Assembly: GCA_031290935.1 (NCBI GenBank)
Contig: JAISLK010000071.1
Location: forward strand, 1 to 40,600
Length of the DNA stretch: 40,600 nt
From: Prevotellaceae bacterium
Lineage (GTDB): Bacteria; Bacteroidota; Bacteroidia; Bacteroidales; UBA932
Direction of reading: 5' to 3'
Positions within the stretch are counted from its first letter, which is position 1. Every line of letters begins with the position of its first letter. A program made the translations under genes and the position numbers. The notes under the pieces are model-generated. The model did not search any database, was not told the DNA's origin, and saw only the letters and a program-made list of their open reading frames with translations. This document shows, piece after piece, positions 1 to 7,309 of this stretch.

Positions 1-118
1 CTGTGCTGTGCTGTGCTGTGCTGTGCTGTGCTGTGCTGTGCTGTGCTGTGCTGTGCTGTGCTGTGCTGTGCTGTGCTGTGCTGTGCTGTGCTGTGCTGTG
101 CTGTGCTGTGCTGTGCTG
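1..118. repeat. CTGTG pentanucleotide tandem repeat, at least 23 copies
   Basis: Perfect CTGTG units fill 1-115, followed by a partial unit at 116-118; the array may continue left of the window. The unit has no stop codon in any frame on either strand (LCCAV on +, HSTAQ-type on -), so long reading through it is not evidence of a gene. It starts a few bases downstream of a leftward promoter box (121-128), so it would lie at the very 5' end of a leftward transcript. Confidence 0.97.
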
Positions 119-120
119 AA

Positions 121-151
121 CAAAGATAGTGCTTTTTTCCTTGCGACGCAA
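121..151 (-). promoter_or_regulatory. Leftward promoter abutting the CTGTG array
   Basis: On the minus strand TTG (149-151), 20 nt, then TATCTTTG (121-128): a good match to the Bacteroidota promoter. Transcription would start about at the first CACAG unit and leave the window to the left. A second minus-strand TATCTTTG lies at 217-224. Confidence 0.6.
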
Positions 152-201
152 GGGTTTTCACGGGATTTTATCAAGAAGTTATGCACAGTCATGGCTGCAA
201 A

Positions 202-224
202 TTACTTTGTCGGGCACAAAGATA
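202..224. promoter_or_regulatory. Overlapping rightward and leftward promoter boxes with a small dyad
   Basis: TTACTTTG on + (202-209) faces TATCTTTG on - (217-224). Together they form an inverted repeat CTTTGT-cgggc-ACAAAG. Either box could be functional; the dyad might be an operator. Confidence 0.35.
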
Positions 225-271
225 CACATTATTATTAAGAAACAAACTATGGCAATTTATTTAATTTTTCG

Positions 272-279
272 TATATTTG
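272..279 (+). promoter_or_regulatory. Promoter box upstream of the DUF3791 gene
   Basis: TATATTTG matches TAnnTTTG; no clear upstream TTG. A start just downstream would leave the GTG at 306 or ATG at 354 as the first usable codon of the DUF3791 gene and excludes longer versions. Confidence 0.45.
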
Positions 280-353
280 CCCCTGCTGTTATAAATAAAC
301 ACATTGTGCAGGTAAAACCATCGGATACGGAACTACAGGACAGGATAACGTTT

Positions 354-542
354 ATGACGTTTATTATCCCTGAATTTGCGCTTACTTACAAAATGGCCGT
401 GCAAGACGCTTACCGGTATTTGAAAAAATACGGCGGGCTGGATTATTTATATAAACACTGGTGGGCGCTGCATACCGATACGCCCTATTGGGCAATACGG
501 TCAATGTTTAATATTTGCCGCGACAACGGAGGGCTACAGTAA
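354..542 (+). CDS. DUF3791 family protein, putative partner of the DUF3990 protein
   Basis: A 62-residue protein in the size range of DUF3791 proteins. The family-like core is AYRYLKKYGGLDYLYKHW, then ALHT and a C-terminal ICRDNGG stretch. No signal peptide or membrane segment. The start is uncertain: ATG at 354 is preceded by a weak purine run, while an in-frame GTG at 306 would add 16 residues; the promoter box at 272-279 argues against anything longer. The stop TAA shares one base with the ATG of the next gene (TAATG), so the two are probably translationally coupled. Known of the family: DUF3791 genes are commonly found beside DUF3990 genes, and a toxin-antitoxin relationship has been suspected. 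Inferred here: antitoxin or partner of the downstream protein. The biochemical role is unknown. Confidence 0.75.
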   Translation: MTFIIPEFALTYKMAVQDAYRYLKKYGGLDYLYKHWWALHTDTPYWAIRSMFNICRDNGGLQ

Positions 543-1240
543 TGAAGGTATATCATGGCAGCTATTTGTATATTCGCAGCATAGACCTTTCTATGAGCAG
601 GCACAATAGAGATTTTGGGCGAGGTTTTTATGTTACCAAATTGCATGAACAGGCACAGGCATGGGCAAATCGTAAAGGCGAAGACCATCACACCGAAGGT
701 GTAGTTACGGAGTTTGAATTTGATGAATATATTTGGGAAGATGATGAAATGCGTACACTGCGTTTCGAGACTTACAGCAAGGAATGGTTGGAATTTATAG
801 TGCGCAACAGGCAAAACAGGTCGCGCAGGACTATACACAATTACGATATAGTGGAAGGCCCCGTAGCGGATGATGCTGTATCGGTACGGGTAAATGATTA
901 TTTACGTGGCGACCTGTCGCAACAGGATTTTTTGGAAGAATTAAAATTCAAAATCCCTACCCATCAAATATGCTTTTGTTCGGTTGCCTCGTTGCAGGCG
1001 CTTGAGTACCCTGATAATCGCCCGGTATGGAACATAGAGCATATTGGGAAAGAAATAGTGATGTCTTTGGTTACGGAATATCATTTGGAAGCGCATCATG
1101 CCGCAGACCTGTTTTACAACTCTGCTACTTTTGCCCAACTGAGTGACCTTACTACTAATCTCTATGAGAAACCGTGGCAGGACATTTATAAAATGCTGAA
1201 AGAGGAAGCATGTTTTTCATCATTGAACTATTTTCAGTAA
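542..1240 (+). CDS. DUF3990 protein, ART-like fold suspected, with C-terminal DUF3791-like tail
   Basis: Protein of 232 residues; ATG 542 overlaps the upstream stop. Residues 1-155 look like DUF3990: YHGS at 4-7, DFGRGFYVT at 24-32, YDIVEGPVADD at 101-111 and THQICFCS at 140-147. His5 and Tyr30 sit where an H-Y-E type ADP-ribosyltransferase would have its NAD-contacting His and Tyr; assignment of DUF3990 to the ART superfamily is from memory of the family literature. Residues about 165-222 (IVMSLVTEY, ADLFYNS, LYEKPWQDIYKMLKEE) resemble a second DUF3791-like domain, so the potential toxin may carry a fused partner segment. No secretion signal. It forms a two-gene cassette with the upstream gene. 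Inferred: toxin-like NAD-dependent enzyme; no activity can be shown from sequence. Confidence 0.75.
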   Translation: MKVYHGSYLYIRSIDLSMSRHNRDFGRGFYVTKLHEQAQAWANRKGEDHHTEGVVTEFEFDEYIWEDDEMRTLRFETYSKEWLEFIVRNRQNRSRRTIHNYDIVEGPVADDAVSVRVNDYLRGDLSQQDFLEELKFKIPTHQICFCSVASLQALEYPDNRPVWNIEHIGKEIVMSLVTEYHLEAHHAADLFYNSATFAQLSDLTTNLYEKPWQDIYKMLKEEACFSSLNYFQ

Positions 1241-1245
1241 ATTTG
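1238..1245 (+). promoter_or_regulatory. Promoter box for the DUF2723 gene, overlapping the DUF3990 stop
   Basis: TAAATTTG matches TAnnTTTG and includes the TAA stop of the DUF3990 gene. The DUF2723 ATG is 29 nt downstream. The -33 element is weak. Confidence 0.45.
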
Positions 1246-1274
1246 TCGAGTTAATTATCAACCATACGTTACAA

Positions 1275-4200
1275 ATGAACAATTTTAAACGCCTTAACAA
1301 TTTAACCGGCTGGGCTGTATTTGCCGTTGCCGCCGTTACATACCTTTTGACGCTTGAACCCACCACGAGTTTTTGGGATTGCGGCGAATTTATTGCCTCT
1401 TCCTACAAACTGGAAGTCGGGCATCCGCCGGGAAACCCCTTGTTCCAGCTGCTCGGCAGGCTGTTCGGCATGTTTGCAGGAAAAGAACATGCCGCAGTGA
1501 TGATTAACGCCATGAGTGCATTAAGCAGCGCGTTTACTATTTTGTTCCTCTTTTGGACGATTACGCACCTTGCCCGCCGCATTGTGGAGCGCAGCAAAGA
1601 AGCTGTTTTGTCGCAGGGGAATATCATCGCTATCCTCTGTGCAGGCATAGCGGGCGCGTTAGCTTACGCTTTTTCCGACACGTTTTGGTTCTCGGCGGTA
1701 GAAGCGGAAGTATATGCGCTGTCGTCGCTGTTCACGGCAGTGGTGTTCTGGGCGATTTTGCGCTGGGAAGAAGAAGCCGATAAAAAATATGCCAACCGCT
1801 GGCTGATACTTATTATTTACCTGATGGGGTTGTCTGTCGGCGTACACCTGTTGAATTTATTGGCGCTTCCGGCGATTGTGCTGGTATATTATTTCAAAAA
1901 ATACCCTGTCTCTTTATGGGGCATTGTGCTTTCTTTGATTATATCGGTATTGCTGCTGGGGTTTGTCATGTGGCTTATACCGGCGCTTCCGCACATGGCC
2001 GGCTTTGTTGACCGGATATTTGTCAACAGTTTCGGGCTGCCGTTTAATTCGGGCGCGGTGTTCTTTATGTTTGCGCTGTTTGCGCTGCTGGCGTGGGCTA
2101 TTTATTATACGCACCAAAAGAAAAAATATTTTTGGAATACGGTAGCGCTTTGCTTCACGGTTTTTGTAATCGGTTTCACTTCGTTTGCCATGGTGGTTAT
2201 TCGCTCGTCGGCGAATACGCCCACCAACGAAAACCAGCCGGACAATCCCTATTCGCTGCTTTATTATTTGAACCGCGAACAGTACGGCAGTGCGCCGCTG
2301 CTCTCGGGGCCGACATTCGCCACGCCGGCTATCGCATTAAAAGAAAATAATAAATACGTTAAATATAACGGCAAGTACAAGCAAATGCCGGGTTCCATTA
2401 CGGAGTATGAATTTGACAGCCGCTATACGACGGCTTTCCCGCGCATGTACAGCCGCCAGCCGGAGCACGTTGCCTACTACCGGCAATACATTAGCGGGCG
2501 CGGAAAAGCCGTCCCGTCGATGGAGCAGGAAGGGGAGGTGGAATATTTGCCGACGTTCCGCGAAAACCTTACGTATTTTTTCGACTACCAATTAGGATGG
2601 ATGTACTGGCGGTATTTTATGTGGAATTTTGCAGGACGGCAAAATGATATTCAGGGGCACGGCAACAGTTTCAACGGGAACTGGGAATGCGGCATCCCCT
2701 TTATCGACAAAGCGCGGTTAGGCAATATCGACGAACTGCCGCCGTATTTAGCCCGTCACAAAGCGCGGAACCATTATTACCTTTTGCCTTTGTTATTGGG
2801 CCTGGCGGGGTTTTTCTACCAGTTGAAAAAAGATAAAAAGAACTTTTCCGTCATTGCAGTATTGTTTATCCTTACTGGCATTGCCATTGTCGTGTACCTG
2901 AACCAAACGCCCAACCAGCCGCGCGAACGCGACTATGCCTACGCCGGCTCGTTCTATGCGTTTACTGTCTGGATTGGTTTGGGCGTTCTGGCGGTATATG
3001 AACTGTTCCGCCAAAAAATCCCGGCAGCGGCTGCCGCTGCAGCGGCCGGCGGGCTATGCGTCCTCGTGCCGGTGCAAATGGCCGCCGTCAATTGGGACGA
3101 CCATAATCGCAGCAACCGTTATACAGCGCGCGATATGGCTTACAATTACCTTATGTCATGCGAAAAAGATGCGCTGATTGTTACCGTCGGCGACAACGAT
3201 ACTTTCCCGCTTTGGTATATACAGGAAGTGGAAGGCGTGCGCACCGATGTGCGCGTCGTTAATACCAGCCTGCTGAGCGCCGACTGGTATATCGACCAGA
3301 TGCGCATCCGGCAATATGATTCGCCGCCGTTGCCGATTAATATCGCCCGTGAAAATTACCTCGCCGGGACAAACGATTATGTAAGGATAAACGAACAGGT
3401 AACCCGGACGGTCAATGTGAAGGAAGTAACGGAAGGCGGGAGAATCTATAACCCGCCGCGAAATTTACTGATACCGGTGAATAAAGAAAATGTCCTGAAA
3501 AACGGCACGGTGAAATTCCAGGCGACTGCGCCCGAAACGGATACATTCAGCATTGCCGCCACCACCCATATGGACGACCTCAATAAAATCCCCGACGCTA
3601 TCACGATTACTATCCCGAAAACGGTGGACGGTTCATCGAAAACCGGCGTTACCAAATCCGAAATGATACTGCTGGATATATTGGCCAATAACGATTGGGA
3701 ACGCCCCATATACTTTGTTTCCATGGGCGGCGATGTGGATTTGGGATTGCGCGATTACCTGCAATACGACGGCTTTGCCCGCCGGCTAACGCCTTTCCGC
3801 AATGCCGCCTTGACGAACAAACCGGATATTATGACGGCGTATGACCGGCTGAAAAACGTGTACCGCTGGGGCAATATCAACCGCCCGGACACGTGGATGG
3901 ACTATAATACCTTCCTCTCTCTGACCGCTATTTTGAATGTCCGGAATATGCACGTAGAAACCGCCGAAGCCTTACTGGATATTGGTGAAAAAGAAAAAGC
4001 GCTGGAAATACTCGGCCTTGCTGTCGAACGCATGCCCGACGGGATATTTCCGTATTGCACCTCGTCCCTGCAAAGTGACGCTACGGTGGTGAACATGATT
4101 GAGCAGTACTACGCCGCAGGCGACAGCGCCAAAGCGAGTGAAATAGCTACCCGCTTTATCCGGGAAGCCGACGAAAACCTGTCTTTCTATACCCGTGCAA

Positions 4201-4406
4201 AGAGCGGCGGGGAGCGGGAAGCGGATTACACATTCCAGGCATTGAATTACCTCGCATCCGTTTGTTACTCGCATGGGGATATGGCACAGAGCCTGTCTGC
4301 GCAAAAGGTATGGCAGGACCACCTGAAATATGTGCGGGACGCCAATCCCTACCTCTTTACCCTGTTAAAACAAAAATACAGGCTGGAAGACGACGATATT
4401 AACTAA
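1275..4406 (+). CDS. DUF2723 family membrane protein, GT-C glycosyltransferase-like
   Basis: Protein of 1043 residues, the usual size for Bacteroidota DUF2723 proteins. The N-terminal half is strongly hydrophobic with many membrane segments (about residues 12-30, 70-300 and a second cluster about 505-610). The first extracytoplasmic loop has FWDCGEF at 33-39, followed by GHPPGNP at 49-55; the D35/E38 pair fits the acidic catalytic motif of GT-C enzymes that use lipid-linked sugars. The last 400 residues are mostly soluble, with a TPR-like helical stretch near 890-960. Eukaryotic TMEM260, a protein O-mannosyltransferase, carries the same domain. Likely role: transfer of sugar to an envelope protein; donor and acceptor unknown. 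It has its own promoter box, and sufC follows after 18 nt. Confidence 0.85.
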   Translation: MNNFKRLNNLTGWAVFAVAAVTYLLTLEPTTSFWDCGEFIASSYKLEVGHPPGNPLFQLLGRLFGMFAGKEHAAVMINAMSALSSAFTILFLFWTITHLARRIVERSKEAVLSQGNIIAILCAGIAGALAYAFSDTFWFSAVEAEVYALSSLFTAVVFWAILRWEEEADKKYANRWLILIIYLMGLSVGVHLLNLLALPAIVLVYYFKKYPVSLWGIVLSLIISVLLLGFVMWLIPALPHMAGFVDRIFVNSFGLPFNSGAVFFMFALFALLAWAIYYTHQKKKYFWNTVALCFTVFVIGFTSFAMVVIRSSANTPTNENQPDNPYSLLYYLNREQYGSAPLLSGPTFATPAIALKENNKYVKYNGKYKQMPGSITEYEFDSRYTTAFPRMYSRQPEHVAYYRQYISGRGKAVPSMEQEGEVEYLPTFRENLTYFFDYQLGWMYWRYFMWNFAGRQNDIQGHGNSFNGNWECGIPFIDKARLGNIDELPPYLARHKARNHYYLLPLLLGLAGFFYQLKKDKKNFSVIAVLFILTGIAIVVYLNQTPNQPRERDYAYAGSFYAFTVWIGLGVLAVYELFRQKIPAAAAAAAAGGLCVLVPVQMAAVNWDDHNRSNRYTARDMAYNYLMSCEKDALIVTVGDNDTFPLWYIQEVEGVRTDVRVVNTSLLSADWYIDQMRIRQYDSPPLPINIARENYLAGTNDYVRINEQVTRTVNVKEVTEGGRIYNPPRNLLIPVNKENVLKNGTVKFQATAPETDTFSIAATTHMDDLNKIPDAITITIPKTVDGSSKTGVTKSEMILLDILANNDWERPIYFVSMGGDVDLGLRDYLQYDGFARRLTPFRNAALTNKPDIMTAYDRLKNVYRWGNINRPDTWMDYNTFLSLTAILNVRNMHVETAEALLDIGEKEKALEILGLAVERMPDGIFPYCTSSLQSDATVVNMIEQYYAAGDSAKASEIATRFIREADENLSFYTRAKSGGEREADYTFQALNYLASVCYSHGDMAQSLSAQKVWQDHLKYVRDANPYLFTLLKQKYRLEDDDIN

Positions 4407-4424
4407 CCCCTGCAAAGCTCCTGT

Positions 4425-5165
4425 ATGTTATTAGAGATAAAAAATCTTCATGCCGGTATTGGCGGAAAAGCAATCCTCAAAGGCATCAACCTTTCGATAA
4501 ATGCGGGCGAAGTGCATGCCATTATGGGGCCGAACGGTTCGGGCAAAAGTACCCTCTCCGCCGTGCTCGCAGGGCGCGACACGTTCCACGTTACCGATGG
4601 CGAAGTACTGTTTAACGGGAAAAATTTACTGGCCTTGCCGCCCGAAGAACGCTCGCACGAAGGGCTGTTCCTCGGGTTCCAGTACCCGGTAGAGATTCCG
4701 GGCGTAACAAATGTCAACTTTATGAAAGCAGCGGTGAATGAACACCGCAAACATAAAAACCTCCCGCCCCTTTCGGCGGCGGAGTATTTAAAACTCATGC
4801 GCGAAAAAATGGCGATTGTCGAAATGGACACCGCCTTCTCGGCGCGCGGCGTGAATGTAGGCTTTTCGGGCGGGGAAAAGAAACGCAATGAAATTTTCCA
4901 GCTCGCCATGCTCGAGCCGCTGCTGGCTATCCTTGACGAAACCGACAGCGGCCTTGATGTGGACGCCCTGCGTATCGTAGCCGGCGGCGTAAACAAGCTG
5001 AAACGCCCCGACAATTCTTTTATCGTCATCACCCACTACCAGCGCCTGCTGGATTACATTGTGCCCGACGTCGTGCACGTACTGTACGACGGGCGCATCA
5101 TCAAAACCGCCGGCAAGGAACTCGCCCTCGAAGTCGAAAAGAGAGGGTACGACTGGCTGAAATAA
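4425..5165 (+). CDS. sufC: SufC, Fe-S cluster assembly ATPase
   Basis: Protein of 246 residues, full length for SufC. Visible ABC ATPase motifs: Walker A GPNGSGKS at 35-42, Q-loop Gln86 in GFQYP, signature SGGEKKR at 148-154, Walker B LLAILDE at 166-172 followed by the SufC-type DSGLDVDALR, and H-loop His204. SufC is the soluble ATPase of the SufBCD scaffold that builds Fe-S clusters in the cytoplasm. In most Bacteroidota it sits between sufB and sufD. Here it follows a DUF2723 gene by 18 nt and is followed by a convergent tryptophanase gene, so it is separated from its partners, which are not in this window. No motif is damaged, so it should be functional if SufB and SufD are encoded elsewhere. 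Confidence 0.95.
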   Translation: MLLEIKNLHAGIGGKAILKGINLSINAGEVHAIMGPNGSGKSTLSAVLAGRDTFHVTDGEVLFNGKNLLALPPEERSHEGLFLGFQYPVEIPGVTNVNFMKAAVNEHRKHKNLPPLSAAEYLKLMREKMAIVEMDTAFSARGVNVGFSGGEKKRNEIFQLAMLEPLLAILDETDSGLDVDALRIVAGGVNKLKRPDNSFIVITHYQRLLDYIVPDVVHVLYDGRIIKTAGKELALEVEKRGYDWLK

Positions 5166-5185
5166 TTAAGAACCGAGAATTGAGA

Positions 5186-5201
5186 GCCGGCTGGCGCCGG
5201 C
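5186..5201. repeat. GC-rich palindromic core between convergent sufC and tnaA
   Basis: GCCGGCTGGCGCCGGC in a 56-nt gap between two converging genes. The same core recurs in other spacers of this window (13047, 20300/20402, 21718, 24824, 29981, 32055/32107, 32643). It can fold as a hairpin and could act as a two-way transcription barrier. No low-complexity inverted arms flank this copy. Confidence 0.6.
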
Positions 5202-5221
5202 CCCGTATCCCCCTGTCATCG

Positions 5222-6595
5222 CTACAGCCGTTCCAGCTGCACGGTGAAGTGGCGCATCAGCTCCGCTTCTTTCATAATCCGGACGCCGCGTTTGATTCTG
5301 TCGCGGCGGTCGAAGACATTGCGCAGGGCGGCGGCGACGACGTCCATGTGGTTGTTTGTATAGACGCGGCGCGGGATAGCCAGCCGCAATAAATCCAGCC
5401 CGCCGAAACGGTTTTCGCGGGTTACGGGGTCGCGGTCGGCCAGCAGGTAGCCGATTTCGCAGCCGCGGATGCCGGCTTCCAGGTACAGTTCTATCGTCAA
5501 TGTCTGCGCCGGGAATTCTTCTTTCGGCACGTTGGTTAAAATCTTCGGCGCATCTACAAATATCGCATGCCCGCCGGCGGGGCGCTGGTAGGGGATGCCG
5601 TATTCATCCAGCTTTTTCCCCAGGTACTCCACCTGCTTGATGCGCGTAACGAGGTTTTCCAGTTCCGTATTTTCATCCAGCCCTACGGCCAGCGCCGCCA
5701 TGTCGCGCCCCGACAGGCCGCCGTAAGTGAAATAACCTTCGAACCGGATACAGAAATTCCGGGCGCCTTCGTACCAGTCTTTGCGGCGTGTGGCGATGAA
5801 CCCGCCCATGTTCACTATCGCATCTTTTTTAGCGCTCATGGTCATCCCGTCGGCATACGAAAACATTTCCTTCACAATTTCCTTGATGCTTTTCTGTTCG
5901 TAGCCTTTCTCGCGCACCTTGATAAAATAGGCGTTCTCGGCAAAACGTGCGCCGTCTATCAGTACCGGCTTGCGGTATTTATCGGCGATTGCCCGGACGG
6001 CCCGCAGGTTTTCCATGGATACCGGCTGCCCGCCGGCCGTATTGTTCGTAACGGTTACAATAATGAACGGCACGCGGGCTGCCTGTTTCGCCAGTACTTT
6101 TTCCAGCTTCTCCGGATCCACATTCCCCTTGAACGGGAATTCCAGCTGTGTATCCTTCGCCTCGTCAATCGTGCAATCCAGGGCTTCCGCCTTCCGCGAT
6201 TCGATATGCCCCTTGGTGGTATCGAAATGCGAATTGCCGGGCACCATGTCGCCTTCCCGGATTAAATAAGAAAACAGCACATTCTCGGCGGCGCGCCCCT
6301 GGTGCGTCGGAAGCATATATTCAAAACCGGTAATCCGCTCCACGGCGTTTTTAAACTCGTAGAACGACCGTGCGCCGGCGTAGCTTTCATCGCCCATCAT
6401 CATCGCCGACCACTGGCGGTCGCTCATCGCGCCGGTGCCGGAATCGGTGAGCAAATCGATAAACACCTGTTCGGCGTCCAGCAGGAACACGTTGTAATAC
6501 GCTTTTTTTATCCATTCTTCCCGTTCTTCCGGCGTACTGCGGTGAATGGGTTCTATCATTTTAATCTTAAACGATTCGGCAAAGGGAATTTTCAT
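5222..6595 (-). CDS. tnaA: Tryptophanase (L-tryptophan indole-lyase)
   Basis: Protein of 457 residues, a PLP enzyme that splits tryptophan into indole, pyruvate and ammonia in the cytoplasm. The PLP-lysine motif SAKKD is at 254-258 (Lys257 the likely Schiff base), with DGARFAENAYFIK at 214-226 and TPTHQG-like PTHQGR at 96-101. Two positions separate tryptophanase from tyrosine phenol-lyase: Asp125 in FDTTKGH (Thr in the lyase) and His449 in RHFT near the C-terminus (Phe in the lyase). Both are of the tryptophanase type here. It is monocistronic, convergent with sufC, and has a leader of about 170 nt that contains a short ORF (6680-6754). No tnaB-type permease gene is next to it. Confidence 0.95.
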   Translation of the reverse strand: MKIPFAESFKIKMIEPIHRSTPEEREEWIKKAYYNVFLLDAEQVFIDLLTDSGTGAMSDRQWSAMMMGDESYAGARSFYEFKNAVERITGFEYMLPTHQGRAAENVLFSYLIREGDMVPGNSHFDTTKGHIESRKAEALDCTIDEAKDTQLEFPFKGNVDPEKLEKVLAKQAARVPFIIVTVTNNTAGGQPVSMENLRAVRAIADKYRKPVLIDGARFAENAYFIKVREKGYEQKSIKEIVKEMFSYADGMTMSAKKDAIVNMGGFIATRRKDWYEGARNFCIRFEGYFTYGGLSGRDMAALAVGLDENTELENLVTRIKQVEYLGKKLDEYGIPYQRPAGGHAIFVDAPKILTNVPKEEFPAQTLTIELYLEAGIRGCEIGYLLADRDPVTRENRFGGLDLLRLAIPRRVYTNNHMDVVAAALRNVFDRRDRIKRGVRIMKEAELMRHFTVQLERL

Positions 6596-6679
6596 AACAG
6601 TATATATTTTATGTCTATTTGTATTGATATTAATAATTGAATGCTGTAAAGAACATGCGGGCGGTCTGAAAAGGCGGCC

Positions 6680-6754
6680 TCAGGCGTCGCGGTCTTTCAG
6701 GTTGCGGTAGAAAAATTTCGCAGTAAAGAGGGGTATAAAATCACACATGGCCAT
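6680..6754 (-). CDS. Candidate leader peptide upstream of tnaA, 24 codons
   Basis: ATG at 6754 (or the in-frame ATG at 6748) to TGA at 6680-6682 encodes 24 (22) residues within the tnaA leader, 84 nt before the tnaA ATG. The peptide has FTAKFF at residues 10-15. E. coli TnaC, also 24 residues, has VTSKWF around its critical Trp12, so T-x-K-aromatic-F is shared, with Phe where TnaC has Trp. There is no Trp in the peptide. The resemblance is short and may be chance. No Shine-Dalgarno site is visible. Confidence 0.3.
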   Translation of the reverse strand: MAMCDFIPLFTAKFFYRNLKDRDA

Positions 6755-6769
6755 TAAAACTTATGCGTA

Positions 6770-6777
6770 CAAATGTA
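6770..6777 (-). promoter_or_regulatory. tnaA promoter box
   Basis: Minus-strand TACATTTG matches TAnnTTTG. It gives a leader of about 170 nt before tnaA. The upstream element is a T-rich run without a clear TTG. Confidence 0.5.
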
Positions 6778-6888
6778 AAAAAAATTTGCAGATAAAAAAA
6801 ATCAGGGCTCTTTTGGTTCAAAGATTCCGGGATTTCAGGATTTCAGGCCGCCGTCCCCCCCGCTGCCGAGTCATTTTGCACTAACGCA

Positions 6889-7101
6889 AAATGAGTTTTG
6901 TTTAAACCAAACCGGGTTTTGTTTAAACCAAAGTGAGTTTTGTTTAAACCAAAATGAGTTTTGTTTAAACCAAAGTGAGTTTTGTTTAAACCAAAGTGAG
7001 TTTTGTTTAAACCAAAATGGGTTTTGTTTAAACCAAAGTGAGTTTTGTTTAAACCAAAATGGGTTTTGTTTAAACCAAAATGACTTTGGTCAAGACCAAA
7101 A
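6889..7101. repeat. Dyad array A: nine 21-bp units centred on GTTTAAAC
   Basis: GTTTAAAC occurs at 6900, 6921, 6942, 6963, 6984, 7005, 7026, 7047 and 7068, a strict 21-bp period, with a decayed unit on the right (TTTGGTCAAGACCAAA, near 7086). The spacing bases vary only at two positions (caaRtgRg). 21 bp is two helical turns, so all palindromes face the same side. The array lies between the tnaA promoter (leftward) and the priA promoter (rightward). Because 21 is a multiple of three, the minus strand stays open and would read FGLNKTH repeats (6843-7187), but no promoter for such an ORF is visible. Confidence 0.95.
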
Positions 7102-7282
7102 ACCGTTTTATCTGGTTCTTGTTGGTGGATAATTGCGCTAAGGTCTCGCCTGTAAACACCGGTTGCTACCGTACGCAGCGGAAGCACGTTGCGCTACCGC
7201 ACGTTTTTCTACGGTAACGGTCTGCGTATTCGCATTTAGAGAGGGTAATTACATTTTGCCTGCTTAAGTCAAATTTCTTTAC

Positions 7283-7290
7283 TATTTTTG
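7283..7290 (+). promoter_or_regulatory. priA promoter box
   Basis: TATTTTTG, 19 nt before the priA ATG at 7310. A TTTG lies 24 nt upstream (7255-7258), wider than usual. Confidence 0.45.
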
Positions 7291-7309
7291 TTCGCTTGAA
7301 AATAAATTT

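Noticed and set aside
8-238. Cysteine-rich ORF through the CTGTG repeat (LCCAV repeats)
   Set aside because: The pentamer is stop-free in every frame, so length carries no information; no promoter or ribosome-binding site supports it.
5567-6265. + strand ORF (232 codons) opposite tnaA
   Set aside because: Antisense shadow of tryptophanase; no own promoter or family.
5222-6595. Tyrosine phenol-lyase instead of tryptophanase
   Set aside because: Asp125 and His449 are at the two discriminating positions, both tryptophanase-type.
6889-7101. CRISPR-like array
   Set aside because: Units are contiguous 21-bp direct repeats with almost no variable spacer, and no cas gene is in the window. The same holds for the array at 35869-36108.
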